Positions 53,091 through 61,574 of a DNA stretch of 64,000 nt are shown here, in pieces; position 1 is the stretch's first letter, and the number at the start of each line of letters is the position of its first letter. Position numbers and translations under genes: made by a program. The notes beneath the pieces are model-generated. The model had not been told where the DNA came from. It did not search any database and saw only the letters and a program-made list of their open reading frames with translations. Source of the DNA: Sinisalibacter aestuarii (lineage in GTDB: Bacteria > Pseudomonadota > Alphaproteobacteria > Rhodobacterales > Rhodobacteraceae); assembly GCF_027923545.1 (NCBI RefSeq), contig NZ_BROH01000006.1:1-64000 (forward strand), written 5' to 3'.

Positions 53091-54023
53091 ATGAGCTATC
53101 TCTTCCTCGCCGCCGGGCTCGCGCTGCTCGTCATCGGCGGCGATATCCTCGTGCGGGGGGCCGTGACGCTGGCCGCGCGGCTGGGGGTTTCGCCGCTTCT
53201 CGTCGGCCTCACCGTGGTGGGATTTGGCACGTCGACACCCGAACTCGTGACCTCGCTCGACGCAGCTTTTTCCGGCGCGCCGGGCATCGCCATCGGCAAT
53301 GTTGTCGGCTCCAACATCGCCAATATCCTGCTCATCCTCGGTGCGGCGGCGGTGATCGCGCCCGTCACCGTCGAGACGCGGGCGTTTCGGCGTGACGGGA
53401 CGGCGCTGGCACTCGCCTCACTGGCCGCGCTTGCCGTGGTCCTGCTCGGCAGCCTGTCGCGGCCCGCGGGTGCGCTGCTGCTGGCCGGGCTGATCGCCTA
53501 TGTCGCCACCGCCTACTGGCTGGAAAAGCGCGCGGTCCCCGCGGAGGCAAGCGCCCCGGAGGACCAACAGGGCGGACTGGCGCGACCGGCGTTGCTGGCG
53601 CTCCTGGGCATCGCCGTCACCATCCTCGGCGCGCGGCTTCTCGTCGGCGCAGCAACGGAGCTGGCGCAGGCCTGGGGCGTATCCGACACGGTGATCGGGC
53701 TGACCGTGGTGGCGGTGGGCACCTCGCTGCCGGAGCTCGTAACCGCGCTTGTCGCCGCGTTCCGCCGCCAGGGCGATATCGCCTTCGGCAACGTCGTCGG
53801 CTCCAATATCTACAACATCCTCGGCATTCTCGGCGTGACGGCGCTGGTGCACCCGCTGCCGGTGCCCGCCGAAATCGTCGCCTTCGACATCTGGATGATG
53901 CTCGCCGCCACCGGGGCGCTGGCGCTGGCGACCTTCACCGGCGGGCGCGTCAGCCGGGCCGAAGGCACGGCAATGCTGGGCGCCTATGCCGCCTATACCG
54001 GCTGGCTTGCCCTTGCGGCATGA
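53091..54023 (+). CDS. Calcium/sodium antiporter (CaCA family)
   Basis: This 310-residue protein has two homologous halves of five helices. Each carries the alpha-repeat: VVGFGTSTPELVTSLDAAF with GNVVGSNIANILLILG in the first and VVAVGTSLPELVTALVAAF with GNVVGSNIYNILGILG in the second. Members exchange Ca2+ for Na+ or H+ (YrbG-like). A GGAGGT sits 15 bases before the ATG, further than usual. It lies between ppk1 and ppx. Confidence 0.92.
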   Translation: MSYLFLAAGLALLVIGGDILVRGAVTLAARLGVSPLLVGLTVVGFGTSTPELVTSLDAAFSGAPGIAIGNVVGSNIANILLILGAAAVIAPVTVETRAFRRDGTALALASLAALAVVLLGSLSRPAGALLLAGLIAYVATAYWLEKRAVPAEASAPEDQQGGLARPALLALLGIAVTILGARLLVGAATELAQAWGVSDTVIGLTVVAVGTSLPELVTALVAAFRRQGDIAFGNVVGSNIYNILGILGVTALVHPLPVPAEIVAFDIWMMLAATGALALATFTGGRVSRAEGTAMLGAYAAYTGWLALAA

Positions 54024-54091
54024 AAGCTGCACGGCGTTGACCCTGCGGGCCGGTGCTTGCGATAACGGTCCCGGACCTGACCGGGGGAATC

Positions 54092-55630
54092 ATGGACGGC
54101 AGCGAAGCGCGTGAAGACTGGGGGCCCTTCGGACGCCCCCTGTTCGAAGACCCCGAATCCCGGGCACTGGGCCGGGTCGGCGTGCTCGATGTGGGCTCCA
54201 ACTCGGTCCGCCTCGTGGTGTTCGACGGCGCGGCGCGCAGCCCGGCCTATTTCTTCAACGAAAAAATCCTCTGCGGCCTCGGCGCCGGCATCAACGAAAC
54301 CGGGCGGCTGAACCCCGAGGGCCGGGTGCGGGCAATGGCCGCGATCAAGCGCTTCAAGCTGATCGCCGAAGGGATGAAACTGCCGCCGCTTTCCGCCGTC
54401 GCCACCGCCGCGGTGCGCGATGCGGAAGACGGGCCGGCCTTCCGCGCCGAGGTCGAGCGCGCGACCGGCATCAAGCTCTACGTGATCGACGGCGAGGAAG
54501 AGGCCCGGCTCTCGGCGCAGGGCGTGCTGCTGGGCTGGCCCGGCGCTTCGGGGCTGATGTGCGATATCGGCGGCTCGTCGATGGAACTGGCCCAGATCGC
54601 CGACGGCACGGTGAGCAAGCGCGTCACGTCCGGGCTCGGCCCGCTCAAGCTCGCCGGAATGAAGGGCGGAAAGAAGGCGCTGAAAGCCCATATCAAAACG
54701 GTGATCGAGGGGCTTGCCGCCGAGATGGGCACCGATCACCGCCGGCTCTACCTCGTCGGCGGTTCGTGGCGCGCCATCGCCAAGCTCGACATGCTGCGCC
54801 GGGGCTACCCGCTCTGGGTGCTGCACGAATACCGGATGACGCCGAAGGAGCTCGGCAAGACGCTCGACTGGATCGCAAGCACCGATCTGGAGGAAGCCCG
54901 CGCGCTCACCTCCACCTCCTCGGCGCGGATGGCGCTGGTGCCGGTGGCAGCGCTGGTGCTGAAACGGCTGATCCGCACCTTCCACCCGAAGGAAATCGCG
55001 ATCTCGGCCTATGGCATCCGCGAGGGGCTGCTGTACGAACAGATGCCCGAACGGCTGCGCCAGCGCGATCCGCTGATCGAAGCCTGCCGCTTCTACGAGA
55101 AGAAAGACGCCCGCCTGCCCGGCTTCGGCAAGCATCTCTTCGCCTTCCTCTACCCGCTGTTCAAATCCGAAAGCCCGGCAAGGCGGCGGATCGTCAAGGC
55201 CGCCTGCCTGATGCATGACGTAAGCTGGCGCGCCCATCCCGATTACCGCCACGAGGTCACCTTCGAGGCGGCCACGCGCGCCAACCTTGGCGGCATGACC
55301 CATGAGGAACGGGTGTTTCTCGGCGTGGCGCTGCTGCACCGCTACAAATCAAGCCGCGAGGATTGCCACTTCAAGGAGATCTTCTCGATCCTCGCCGAGA
55401 AGGATCTGGCCAAGGCCGAGGTGCTCGGCAAGGCGATGCGCTTCGGGGCGATGTTCGCGGTCGACAAACCGCATGAAAAGGCCACGCTCAGGTGGTTTCC
55501 GAAAAAGCGCGAACTGCATCTGACGATCAGGCCGGAAGCGGCCGATCTGTTCGGCGAGGTGGCCGAGGCGCGCTTTGCCTCGCTGGCCCAGGCGCTCGGG
55601 GCCGAAACGGTGGTGCGCGTGCGCGGCTAG
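54092..55630 (+). CDS. ppx: Exopolyphosphatase (Ppx/GppA family)
   Basis: This 512-residue protein degrades polyphosphate or pppGpp. Actin-like phosphate loops are GVLDVGSNSVRLVVFD (about 27-42) and LMCDIGGSSMELAQI, with a C-terminal HD-like helical domain (CLMHDVSWRAHPDYRHEV). The ATG at 54092 has GGGGGAA upstream; 13 further codons are open but unlikely. With ppk1 it forms a synthesis/breakdown pair. Confidence 0.94.
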   Translation: MDGSEAREDWGPFGRPLFEDPESRALGRVGVLDVGSNSVRLVVFDGAARSPAYFFNEKILCGLGAGINETGRLNPEGRVRAMAAIKRFKLIAEGMKLPPLSAVATAAVRDAEDGPAFRAEVERATGIKLYVIDGEEEARLSAQGVLLGWPGASGLMCDIGGSSMELAQIADGTVSKRVTSGLGPLKLAGMKGGKKALKAHIKTVIEGLAAEMGTDHRRLYLVGGSWRAIAKLDMLRRGYPLWVLHEYRMTPKELGKTLDWIASTDLEEARALTSTSSARMALVPVAALVLKRLIRTFHPKEIAISAYGIREGLLYEQMPERLRQRDPLIEACRFYEKKDARLPGFGKHLFAFLYPLFKSESPARRRIVKAACLMHDVSWRAHPDYRHEVTFEAATRANLGGMTHEERVFLGVALLHRYKSSREDCHFKEIFSILAEKDLAKAEVLGKAMRFGAMFAVDKPHEKATLRWFPKKRELHLTIRPEAADLFGEVAEARFASLAQALGAETVVRVRG

Positions 55631-55640
55631 GGCGCGCGGC

Positions 55641-55946
55641 TCACAGCTCGGTCTGCGCCTCGGGCAGCGGCACTTTCCGGCGGATGATGATATCGCCATT
55701 GGGCAGCCGCTCCGGCGCGTCGTAGGCGCTGAGATCGTCAAGCCAGTCGGTCAGGTTCTGCCAGCCCTCCTCGCCTTCCGCCATCAGCCCCCGCAACAGA
55801 AGCTTCAGCCCTTCCGAGAGCTGCTCGGCCCCTTGCGCGATATCGGGATTGGCGGGCGGCGTTTCGTCCTGCGCCAGCGCGATGGCCGGCGCCAGCGCAA
55901 GGCCGCCGGCAAGGAGAAGACCGGGAAATGGGCTGCTGTGTTTCAT
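55641..55946 (-). CDS. Small secreted protein of unknown function
   Basis: This 101-residue protein has a signal peptide (about 1-26, AIALAQ end) and a short helical body: QLSEGLKLLLRGLMAEGEEG, then LSAYDAPERLPNGDIIIRRK. I recognise this layout from small Rhodobacterales proteins that are sometimes misnamed AAA+ ATPase; no ATPase motif is present. It is convergent with ppx, ten bases apart. Confidence 0.78.
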   Translation of the reverse strand: MKHSSPFPGLLLAGGLALAPAIALAQDETPPANPDIAQGAEQLSEGLKLLLRGLMAEGEEGWQNLTDWLDDLSAYDAPERLPNGDIIIRRKVPLPEAQTEL

Positions 55947-56050
55947 GCCCGATATGTGGGGATGCGCCGGCGCGGTGTGAAGCCCCGGGCGTGGCAGCAG
56001 CGCGGGCACGGATCGTGGATGAACCTGTCGTAAAGGATAAATGTCCATTC

Positions 56051-56106
56051 ATGCCATTGATTTTACAGATGAAACAGACTCCAGAAATCCGGATTTCTGG
56101 ATTTCC
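56051..56106. repeat. Composite repeat copy 1 with 20-bp palindrome
   Basis: ATGCCATTGAT (56051-56061) is followed 22 bases later by GAAATCCGGATTTC inside the perfect palindrome CCAGAAATCCGGATTTCTGG (56081-56100). The 12-mer CCAGAAATCCGG is shared with the start of the octamer array near 35128. Confidence 0.8.
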
Positions 56107-56221
56107 GGGGTCTCGCAGCCAAAGCCTCGCCAGCCTTGGCCGCCCACCGGCCCCGATCCCACCGGCCGCACCGGTCCGTGCCCCTGCCAACGACCGCGCC
56201 GGATCAGACGGGACCGAAACG

Positions 56222-56278
56222 TCACCCGATGTTGCCGGCCATCAGACCTGCTGCGCCGCCGGCGAACAGCAGGGTCAT
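56222..56278 (-). CDS. Possible 18-residue hydrophobic peptide
   Basis: The frame encodes MTLLFAGGAAGLMAGNIG, rich in Gly/Ala/Leu and able to span a membrane partly. GAGGG lies about 12 bases before the ATG, which is a weak ribosome site. It sits in the core between the two composite repeats. It may be chance. Confidence 0.22.
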   Translation of the reverse strand: MTLLFAGGAAGLMAGNIG

Positions 56279-56327
56279 CGGCGCGGCACGCCCTCGTCAG
56301 CACCCCGTTAACGAGCATTTCCCACCT

Positions 56328-56374
56328 ATGCCATTGATACAAAACGACAATAGAGATCAAGAAATCCGGATTTC
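56328..56374. repeat. Composite repeat copy 2
   Basis: ATGCCATTGAT (56328-56338) is followed after exactly the same 22 bases by the perfect 14-base palindrome GAAATCCGGATTTC (56361-56374). The 22-base middle differs from copy 1 while both ends are identical. Confidence 0.8.
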
Positions 56375-56407
56375 CAGAGTCACCAGCGCCCTTTCCCGGC
56401 GCCCGCC

Positions 56408-57442
56408 CTACAGCGTCAGATCGACCGAGACCGGGAAGTGGTCCGACGCCGTCAGCAGCGCCTCGCGCAGTTCGAGCGTGTGATAGCAGACCGGGTCGTC
56501 GAACGGATGCCAGATCCGCCAGCGCGGCGCGGCATCGCGCAGAATGTCGGACGAGACCATCACGTAGTCGAGCAGGGCCTGCAGGTAGCGCTTTTCCTGA
56601 TGGATGTAGAAGCGCGCCGTCACCGGCATCGCCCCCACCCGGCGGCCCAGCGCCATGCGGGCATGCGGGTCGTAGAGCTCCGGCTCGCTGTTCTCGCCCA
56701 GCACGATCTCCACCCCGGAACGGCCGAACAGCTTTTCATATTCGTCGAGGCCGGGGCCGTCATTGAAATCGCCGAGCACGATCACCGGGTCGCCCGCGGC
56801 CAGGTGCTGATCGACGCGCTGGCGCAGCCAGACGCATTGGGCAAGCTGCTTGCGCCGGTTGTCGATCGACAGGCGCATCACCTCGTCGGGGCTGTCGGCG
56901 CCGATCGGCGCCTTGGATTTCACATGCACGCCGATCAGGCGCAATATCCGGCCCGTCTCCTTCACCTCCAGCCGCACTTCGAGCGGCGGCTTGGAAAAGG
57001 TGATGAGGTCGGGCTTGGCGTCGATATCGACATCGAAACGAAACACCCCGTCAAAGCGCGGCGCATCGCGCGCGCCCTTCTTGCCGGTTTCGTCGCCCTG
57101 CGGATCGTGCACGGCCCTGAACACATCGGGGTTATAGAGCAGCGCGATTTCCTGCTGCGTGCTGTTGCGAAAGCCGAGCAGCGCCTGGCGCGCCCGCAGG
57201 CCGTAGGCATGGGCGAAGTTTTCCAGCGCCCGCACCGTCGAGCGGTGGCGGTTGTCGTCGGGGGCCTCGATCACCATCACCGCGTCGGCGTCGAGCGCGG
57301 TAAAGACGATGCCGAGCGCGCCAAGCTGGTCGCCCCGCTTCACATCCTGCCGGGCCGACCATTCATGGTCTTCCAGCAAGGTGCCCTCGTCGTCGAACAG
57401 CGCGTTGAACCACTCGACATTATAGGTGGCGATCCGCAGCAT
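56408..57442 (-). CDS. Endonuclease/exonuclease/phosphatase family protein
   Basis: This 344-residue protein has the EEP (DNase I-like) fold. Landmarks are RIATYNVEWFNALFDD at the start, AVMVIEAPDDNRHR (metal Glu), IGVHVKSKAP, VIVLGDFNDGPG (Asp/Asn active site) and TASDHFPVSVDL (final Asp-His). It has no signal peptide. The substrate could be DNA, a phospholipid or a phosphorylated metabolite. GGAGGGG precedes the ATG at 57442. Confidence 0.88.
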   Translation of the reverse strand: MLRIATYNVEWFNALFDDEGTLLEDHEWSARQDVKRGDQLGALGIVFTALDADAVMVIEAPDDNRHRSTVRALENFAHAYGLRARQALLGFRNSTQQEIALLYNPDVFRAVHDPQGDETGKKGARDAPRFDGVFRFDVDIDAKPDLITFSKPPLEVRLEVKETGRILRLIGVHVKSKAPIGADSPDEVMRLSIDNRRKQLAQCVWLRQRVDQHLAAGDPVIVLGDFNDGPGLDEYEKLFGRSGVEIVLGENSEPELYDPHARMALGRRVGAMPVTARFYIHQEKRYLQALLDYVMVSSDILRDAAPRWRIWHPFDDPVCYHTLELREALLTASDHFPVSVDLTL

Positions 57443-57508
57443 GAGCCCCTCCGTGACATCCGCCCGGAGCCTATGCCGGGGGCCGCAGCGCCGCAACCGA
57501 TGGCGCCG

Positions 57509-58189
57509 CTACGCCCGCTCTTCCTGGATCTCTTCCCAGGCCCGGTTCACGGCGATCATGTGCTTTTCGGCGATCTTCACCGCCTCCTCGGGCACGCCGC
57601 GGGCGATGAGCTGGTCGGGATGCGAGGCGCGGACCTGCGCCCGCCACGCCTTGCGCACCTCGTCGAGCGGCGCATCGGGGGTCACTCCCAGAACGGCATA
57701 GGGATCGGGCGCGGCATCGGGCACGAACCGGGCGCGCAGCGAACGGAACGAACGCTCGTCGACGCCGAAAATCGCCGCGACGCGCGACAGAAAGTCGTCT
57801 TCCGCCGGGTGATATTCGCCATCCGCCATCGCGATATAGAACAGCCCTTCCAGCAGGTCGCACAAAGCCGGGTCGTTGCGCCCGAACAGCCCGGCGATCT
57901 TCTGGGCATATTGCTCGTATCCGGCCACGTCGGTGCGCGCGAGGTTGAAGACGCGCGCGGCGTTCTTCTCCTCCGCCTTCGGGATGGTGAACACCTCGCG
58001 GAACGCCGAAACCTCGCCCCGCGTCACCTGTCCGTCGGCCTTGGCCATCTTCGCGCCCAGCGCGATCACCGCGATGGCGAAGGCGGCCGAGCGTTCCGGC
58101 GGCGTGCGCAGGCGCGAAAACACTTCCGCGAGGCTTTCGCCAGCGGCAAGCGCCGAGAGCGCATCGGTGATGCGGGTCCAGAGTGACAT
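57509..58189 (-). CDS. DjlA-like TerB/J-domain co-chaperone
   Basis: This 226-residue protein has a TerB-like helical domain (about 40-140, with AKMAKADGQVTRGEVSAFRE) and a C-terminal J domain (about 160-226, PYAVLGVTPDAPLDEVRKAW with HPD in RASHPDQLI). It would stimulate DnaK. Unlike E. coli DjlA it has no clear N-terminal membrane anchor. It is ten bases after the acetyltransferase gene stop on the same strand. Confidence 0.9.
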   Translation of the reverse strand: MSLWTRITDALSALAAGESLAEVFSRLRTPPERSAAFAIAVIALGAKMAKADGQVTRGEVSAFREVFTIPKAEEKNAARVFNLARTDVAGYEQYAQKIAGLFGRNDPALCDLLEGLFYIAMADGEYHPAEDDFLSRVAAIFGVDERSFRSLRARFVPDAAPDPYAVLGVTPDAPLDEVRKAWRAQVRASHPDQLIARGVPEEAVKIAEKHMIAVNRAWEEIQEERA

Positions 58190-58198
58190 CGCCCCGTT

Positions 58199-58684
58199 CT
58201 ACAGGAACTTCTGCATCAGCACGAGGTCCATCCAGCGGTCGAATTTCCAGCCCACCTGAGGCACCCGCGCCACCTCGCCGTAGCCGAGCGCGGCATGAAA
58301 GGCGATGCCCGCCTCGTTCTCGCCCGAGATGCCGCCGGTCATCGAATGCACCCCGCGCGCCCGGGCATGATCCTCGACCGCCGCCATCAGTGCCCGGCCC
58401 AGCCCCTTGCCACGCGCCTCGGGCGCGAGGATCACCGTGTGCTCCATCGCGCGGGCATAGCCCACGCCACCACGAAACTGCGCATAGGTGGCGAAGCCCA
58501 GCACCTCGCCCGCCTCCTCGGCGACGAAAAAGCCATGGCCCGCGTCGATCCGCGTCACGATCAGGCGTACAAGCTCGTTTTCGCTCTTTTCCTCGGCATT
58601 GAAGGTGATCGCGCTGTCGCGGATCACCGGGTTCCAGACCGCGGCAATGCCGCTGGCATGCCGGGCTCCGGCCTCGACGATCAT
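58199..58684 (-). CDS. GNAT-family N-acetyltransferase
   Basis: This 161-residue protein resembles phosphinothricin-type acetyltransferases: AEEAGEVLGFATYAQFRGG, the acetyl-CoA loop PEARGKGLGRALMAA (about 94-108), and ISGENEAGIAFHAALGYGEV. It acetylates a small amine, not identifiable here. It overlaps the VOC gene by four bases, so the two are co-translated. Confidence 0.88.
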   Translation of the reverse strand: MIVEAGARHASGIAAVWNPVIRDSAITFNAEEKSENELVRLIVTRIDAGHGFFVAEEAGEVLGFATYAQFRGGVGYARAMEHTVILAPEARGKGLGRALMAAVEDHARARGVHSMTGGISGENEAGIAFHAALGYGEVARVPQVGWKFDRWMDLVLMQKFL

Positions 58685-59292
58685 GTCAGCATCCTTTCGC
58701 CCGCGCTTGTATGGATCAGCGCCGACAGGCCCGCCGGCCCCTCATGGACCACCAGCCGGTCGTCGCTGGTGAGCATCGACAACGCCCAGCCAAGCGCCCC
58801 CGCGCGCGGATGGCTGACACTGAGCCGGACGAGCCGCGCCCCGGCATCCGGCAGCGCCGGGGCGGGCGGCGGCGTATCCCAGGCGATGAGGGCGGGGAAC
58901 ATCCCGCCAAAGGGCGGACCGCCCGCGCCGGGCACGGTGATGCGCCAGCGGTAGGGCCCCCGCTCCATCGCCACCGCCGGGCCGATCTCCTCCGGCGCCT
59001 CGGCCAGCGCCGCCTCCATATCCTCAACCCGCAGCACCCAGTGCGACAGCCGCGGCGCCCCCGGCGCGTCAAGCCCGAACCAGCGCGGATGCGCCGGCGC
59101 GGTGGCCGCCGGATCGGGCGCGATCGCCTCCAGGTAATCCTCGGCGCCGAGCGAGAGCAGCCGGTTATGGGTGCCCATCTTTTCATGCGCCCCGCCCGCG
59201 CCCAGGCCAAGCGCCAGCGCCGCCTCGGCATGGGCCGTGGCCGCCGCCAGCGTCTGCGCGGTGACGACGAGGTGATCTATCCGTCCGGTCAT
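58681..59292 (-). CDS. Glyoxalase-like (VOC) domain protein
   Basis: This 203-residue protein begins IDHLVVTAQTLAAATAHAEA and has the two-repeat VOC layout of glyoxalase-like PF13468 members, with LSHWVLRVEDMEAALAE in the second half. Metal residues are partly visible (His in IDHLVV, Glu in DYLEAIAP). Activity is unknown. The ATG at 59292 has GGGAGAG upstream. It is the first gene of a minus-strand run with the GNAT and DjlA-like genes. Confidence 0.82.
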   Translation of the reverse strand: MTGRIDHLVVTAQTLAAATAHAEAALALGLGAGGAHEKMGTHNRLLSLGAEDYLEAIAPDPAATAPAHPRWFGLDAPGAPRLSHWVLRVEDMEAALAEAPEEIGPAVAMERGPYRWRITVPGAGGPPFGGMFPALIAWDTPPPAPALPDAGARLVRLSVSHPRAGALGWALSMLTSDDRLVVHEGPAGLSALIHTSAGERMLT

Positions 59293-59370
59293 GTCTCTCC
59301 CTTTTGGCCAGCTTGCCACGGCGGGCAGATAAACGAAATTGTTATCTCGCTCCGCACAGGTTTGACTTGA

Positions 59371-59408
59371 TCCCCGCGCCCGGCGCCCTAGGTCACACCA
59401 AACGGGGA
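59371..59408 (+). promoter_or_regulatory. Possible Shine-Dalgarno-sequestering hairpin of nhaA
   Basis: TCCCCG (59371-59376) can pair with CGGGGA (59403-59408), which contains the nhaA ribosome site five bases before its ATG. Related bacteria use Li+/Na+-linked riboswitches upstream of nhaA. However, a promoter-like TTGACT at 59362 and CCTAGG at 59387 overlap this stretch, so it may not be transcribed. Confidence 0.35.
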
Positions 59409-59413
59409 CAGAT

Positions 59414-60601
59414 ATGATTTCAAAACTCGAACGCTTGTTCAAACACGAGGCGGCCGGTGGCGTGATGCTGATGGCGGCCGCCGTGGCCGCGCTGATCGTG
59501 GCCAATTCCGCCTTCGCACCGCTCTATGACGCCACGCTCGGCAGTTACCTGGCCATCACGCTGAACGGCGAGGGGCTGGAAAAGCCGCTGATCCTGTGGA
59601 TCAATGACGGGCTGATGGCGATCTTCTTCTTCCTGATCGGGCTGGAACTGAAGCGCGAGATGATGGAGGGCAAGCTCAAGAAGCTGTCCGACGTGGCCCT
59701 GCCCGGCGTCGCCGCCATCGGCGGCATGGCGGTGCCCGCGCTGATCTTTGCCGCGATGAACTGGTCCTCGCCCGAAACCTTGCCCGGCTGGGCGATCCCG
59801 GCGGCAACCGATATCGCCTTCGCGCTCGGCCTGCTGGCGCTGGTCGGCTCGCGCGCACCCGCGGCGCTCAAGGTGTTCCTGCTGACGCTGGCGATCCTCG
59901 ACGACCTTGGCGCGATCCTGATCATCGCCCTGTTCTACACCGCCCATCTCAAGCCGCTCTACCTGCTGCTCGCCCTCGCCCCGCTGGCCGCGATGGGCTG
60001 GCTCAACGCCCGTGGCAGCCACCGCAAGGCACCGATCGTGATCCTTGGCATCGTGCTCTGGGTGCTGGTGCTGAAATCCGGCGTCCATGCCACGCTGGCC
60101 GGCGTGGTCACCGCCTTCTTCGTACCGCTGAAAGACCGCTGGGGCGCCTCGCCGCTGAAGTCGATGGAGCACGGGCTTGAGCCCTGGGTGGCCTTCTTCA
60201 TCGTGCCGGTCTTCGCCTTCGCCAATGCCGGCGTCGCGCTGTCGGGGATGACGGCGGATGCGGTCACCTCGCCGCTCACCCTCGGCATCGTCGCGGGGCT
60301 GGTGCTCGGCAAGCAGATCGGCGTTTTCGGCGCGACCTGGCTGATGGTCAGATCCGGCCTTGCCCGGCTGCCCGACAACGTCACCTGGACGCATATCTAC
60401 GGGCTGTCGGCGCTGGCCGGGATCGGCTTCACGATGTCGCTGTTCATCGGCGGGCTGAGCTATGGCGATCCGGCTTTGATGAACGAGGTGCGCCTGGGCG
60501 TGCTCGCGGCCTCGGCGATCTCGGCGGTGATCGGCTACGGCGTGCTGATGTCGGTCAGCCGCAAAACCGGAGACGACGCCGAGGCGGCGCCCGCCGAATG
60601 A
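59414..60601 (+). CDS. nhaA: Na+/H+ antiporter NhaA
   Basis: This 395-residue protein has the 12-helix NhaA fold. The pair of essential aspartates is seen in LTLAILDDLGAILIIALF, with AIPAATDIAFALGLLALVG before it and a C-terminal SALAGIGFTMSLFIGGLSYG. It exports sodium or lithium in exchange for protons and controls internal pH. It is a single gene divergent from the VOC gene. Confidence 0.96.
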   Translation: MISKLERLFKHEAAGGVMLMAAAVAALIVANSAFAPLYDATLGSYLAITLNGEGLEKPLILWINDGLMAIFFFLIGLELKREMMEGKLKKLSDVALPGVAAIGGMAVPALIFAAMNWSSPETLPGWAIPAATDIAFALGLLALVGSRAPAALKVFLLTLAILDDLGAILIIALFYTAHLKPLYLLLALAPLAAMGWLNARGSHRKAPIVILGIVLWVLVLKSGVHATLAGVVTAFFVPLKDRWGASPLKSMEHGLEPWVAFFIVPVFAFANAGVALSGMTADAVTSPLTLGIVAGLVLGKQIGVFGATWLMVRSGLARLPDNVTWTHIYGLSALAGIGFTMSLFIGGLSYGDPALMNEVRLGVLAASAISAVIGYGVLMSVSRKTGDDAEAAPAE

Positions 60602-60607
60602 TCCCGG

Positions 60608-60629
60608 GCGCCGGGCGTCAGCCCGGCGC
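60608..60629. terminator. Bidirectional hairpin between nhaA and panE
   Basis: GCGCCGGGC (60608-60616) and GCCCGGCGC (60621-60629) make a perfect nine-bp stem with a GTCA loop between the convergent nhaA and panE genes, overlapping the panE stop codon. Confidence 0.6.
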
Positions 60630-61547
60630 GCCGTTCTTGTAGGGCGCAAGCAACGCGGCGATGGTTTCGCTCGCCGTCACATCGACGCCAAGCGCGCGGC
60701 CACGGCGGGCGACGGACCCGGCGATATGGTCGATCTCCAGCGGGATGCCGCCTTCCAGATCATGCGCGGTCGAGGCGCGCGCCTCGTCCGGCAGGGTGTT
60801 CTGGAAAAAATCCCACACCTCGTCGATGGCGCTGTCGGGCATCGCCACACCCTCGGCCCGCGCGACCTGCCAGGTCTCGGTGACCAGCCGCCGCGCCAGC
60901 GCCGTCATCTCCGGCAAGGCACGCACCACACCCACGCGGGTGCGCGCGCCCGCCGTCATGCTGGAAATCGCGTTGAACAGCATGAACTTCTTCCACAGAT
61001 CGACCCGGACATTCGCGCAATCGGGCGAGAGCACGCCAGCCGCCGCCAGCACGGCGCGCAACTCGGGCACGCCATTCGCCCCCTGCGCCCCCTCGTAATC
61101 GCCGATGGTGAATGAGCGCATCGGCCCGTAACGGGTGATCTCGCCCGGCGCGGTGATATTGGAAAAGATCCGCGCCACGCCGATCAGCACCCGGTCGCGC
61201 CCGACGGCCTCCGCCGCCTGGTCCGGCGCGTCGACGCCATTCTGCACACTCATGATCCGGGTGCCCGCGCCGATGGCGGGCGCGATCTGCTGCAGCGCCG
61301 GGGCGAACTGGTGCGCCTTCACGGTCACCACGATCACATCCGGCGTGCCGACCTCGGTCACATCGTCGGTGAGGATGTCGGGGCGCACCGTGATCGTCTC
61401 GTCCGGCTCGATCAGGCGCAGCCCGTTTTGCCGTATCGCGTCGAGATGGGCGCCGCGCGCGATCAGCGCCACCGGCTGCCCGGCCCGGGCGAGGCGCGCG
61501 GCAAGATAGCCGCCGATGCCCCCCGCGCCCAGAATTGCGATCTTCAT
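60618..61547 (-). CDS. panE: 2-dehydropantoate 2-reductase
   Basis: This 309-residue NADPH-dependent reductase converts ketopantoate to pantoate for coenzyme A synthesis. The N-terminal Rossmann motif is KIAILGAGGIGGYLAARLA; TVKAHQF carries the conserved Lys, and the C-terminal LWKKFMLFNAISSMTA and EIDHIAGSV hold the catalytic Lys and substrate residues. Family paralogues with other substrates are common. It lies 27 bases after the mutase stop on the same strand. Confidence 0.88.
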   Translation of the reverse strand: MKIAILGAGGIGGYLAARLARAGQPVALIARGAHLDAIRQNGLRLIEPDETITVRPDILTDDVTEVGTPDVIVVTVKAHQFAPALQQIAPAIGAGTRIMSVQNGVDAPDQAAEAVGRDRVLIGVARIFSNITAPGEITRYGPMRSFTIGDYEGAQGANGVPELRAVLAAAGVLSPDCANVRVDLWKKFMLFNAISSMTAGARTRVGVVRALPEMTALARRLVTETWQVARAEGVAMPDSAIDEVWDFFQNTLPDEARASTAHDLEGGIPLEIDHIAGSVARRGRALGVDVTASETIAALLAPYKNGAPG

Positions 61548-61574
61548 ATTCACCTCCGCCCGCGCCGCCACTGG

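Larger units (their letters stand above)
55947..56407. other. Intergenic region with spaced direct repeats
   Basis: These 461 bases have no normal gene. They carry two copies of a composite repeat (56051-56097 and 56328-56374), each ATGCCATTGAT-N22-GAAATCCGGATTTC, framing a GC-rich 230-base core. A possible 18-codon hydrophobic frame lies in the core on the minus strand. Confidence 0.7.

Noticed and set aside
53077-53094. Five-codon upstream frame (MTRLP) overlapping the Ca2+ antiporter start by ATGA
   Set aside because: The GGAGGT is only one base from its ATG, too close to drive initiation; the overlap is probably chance.
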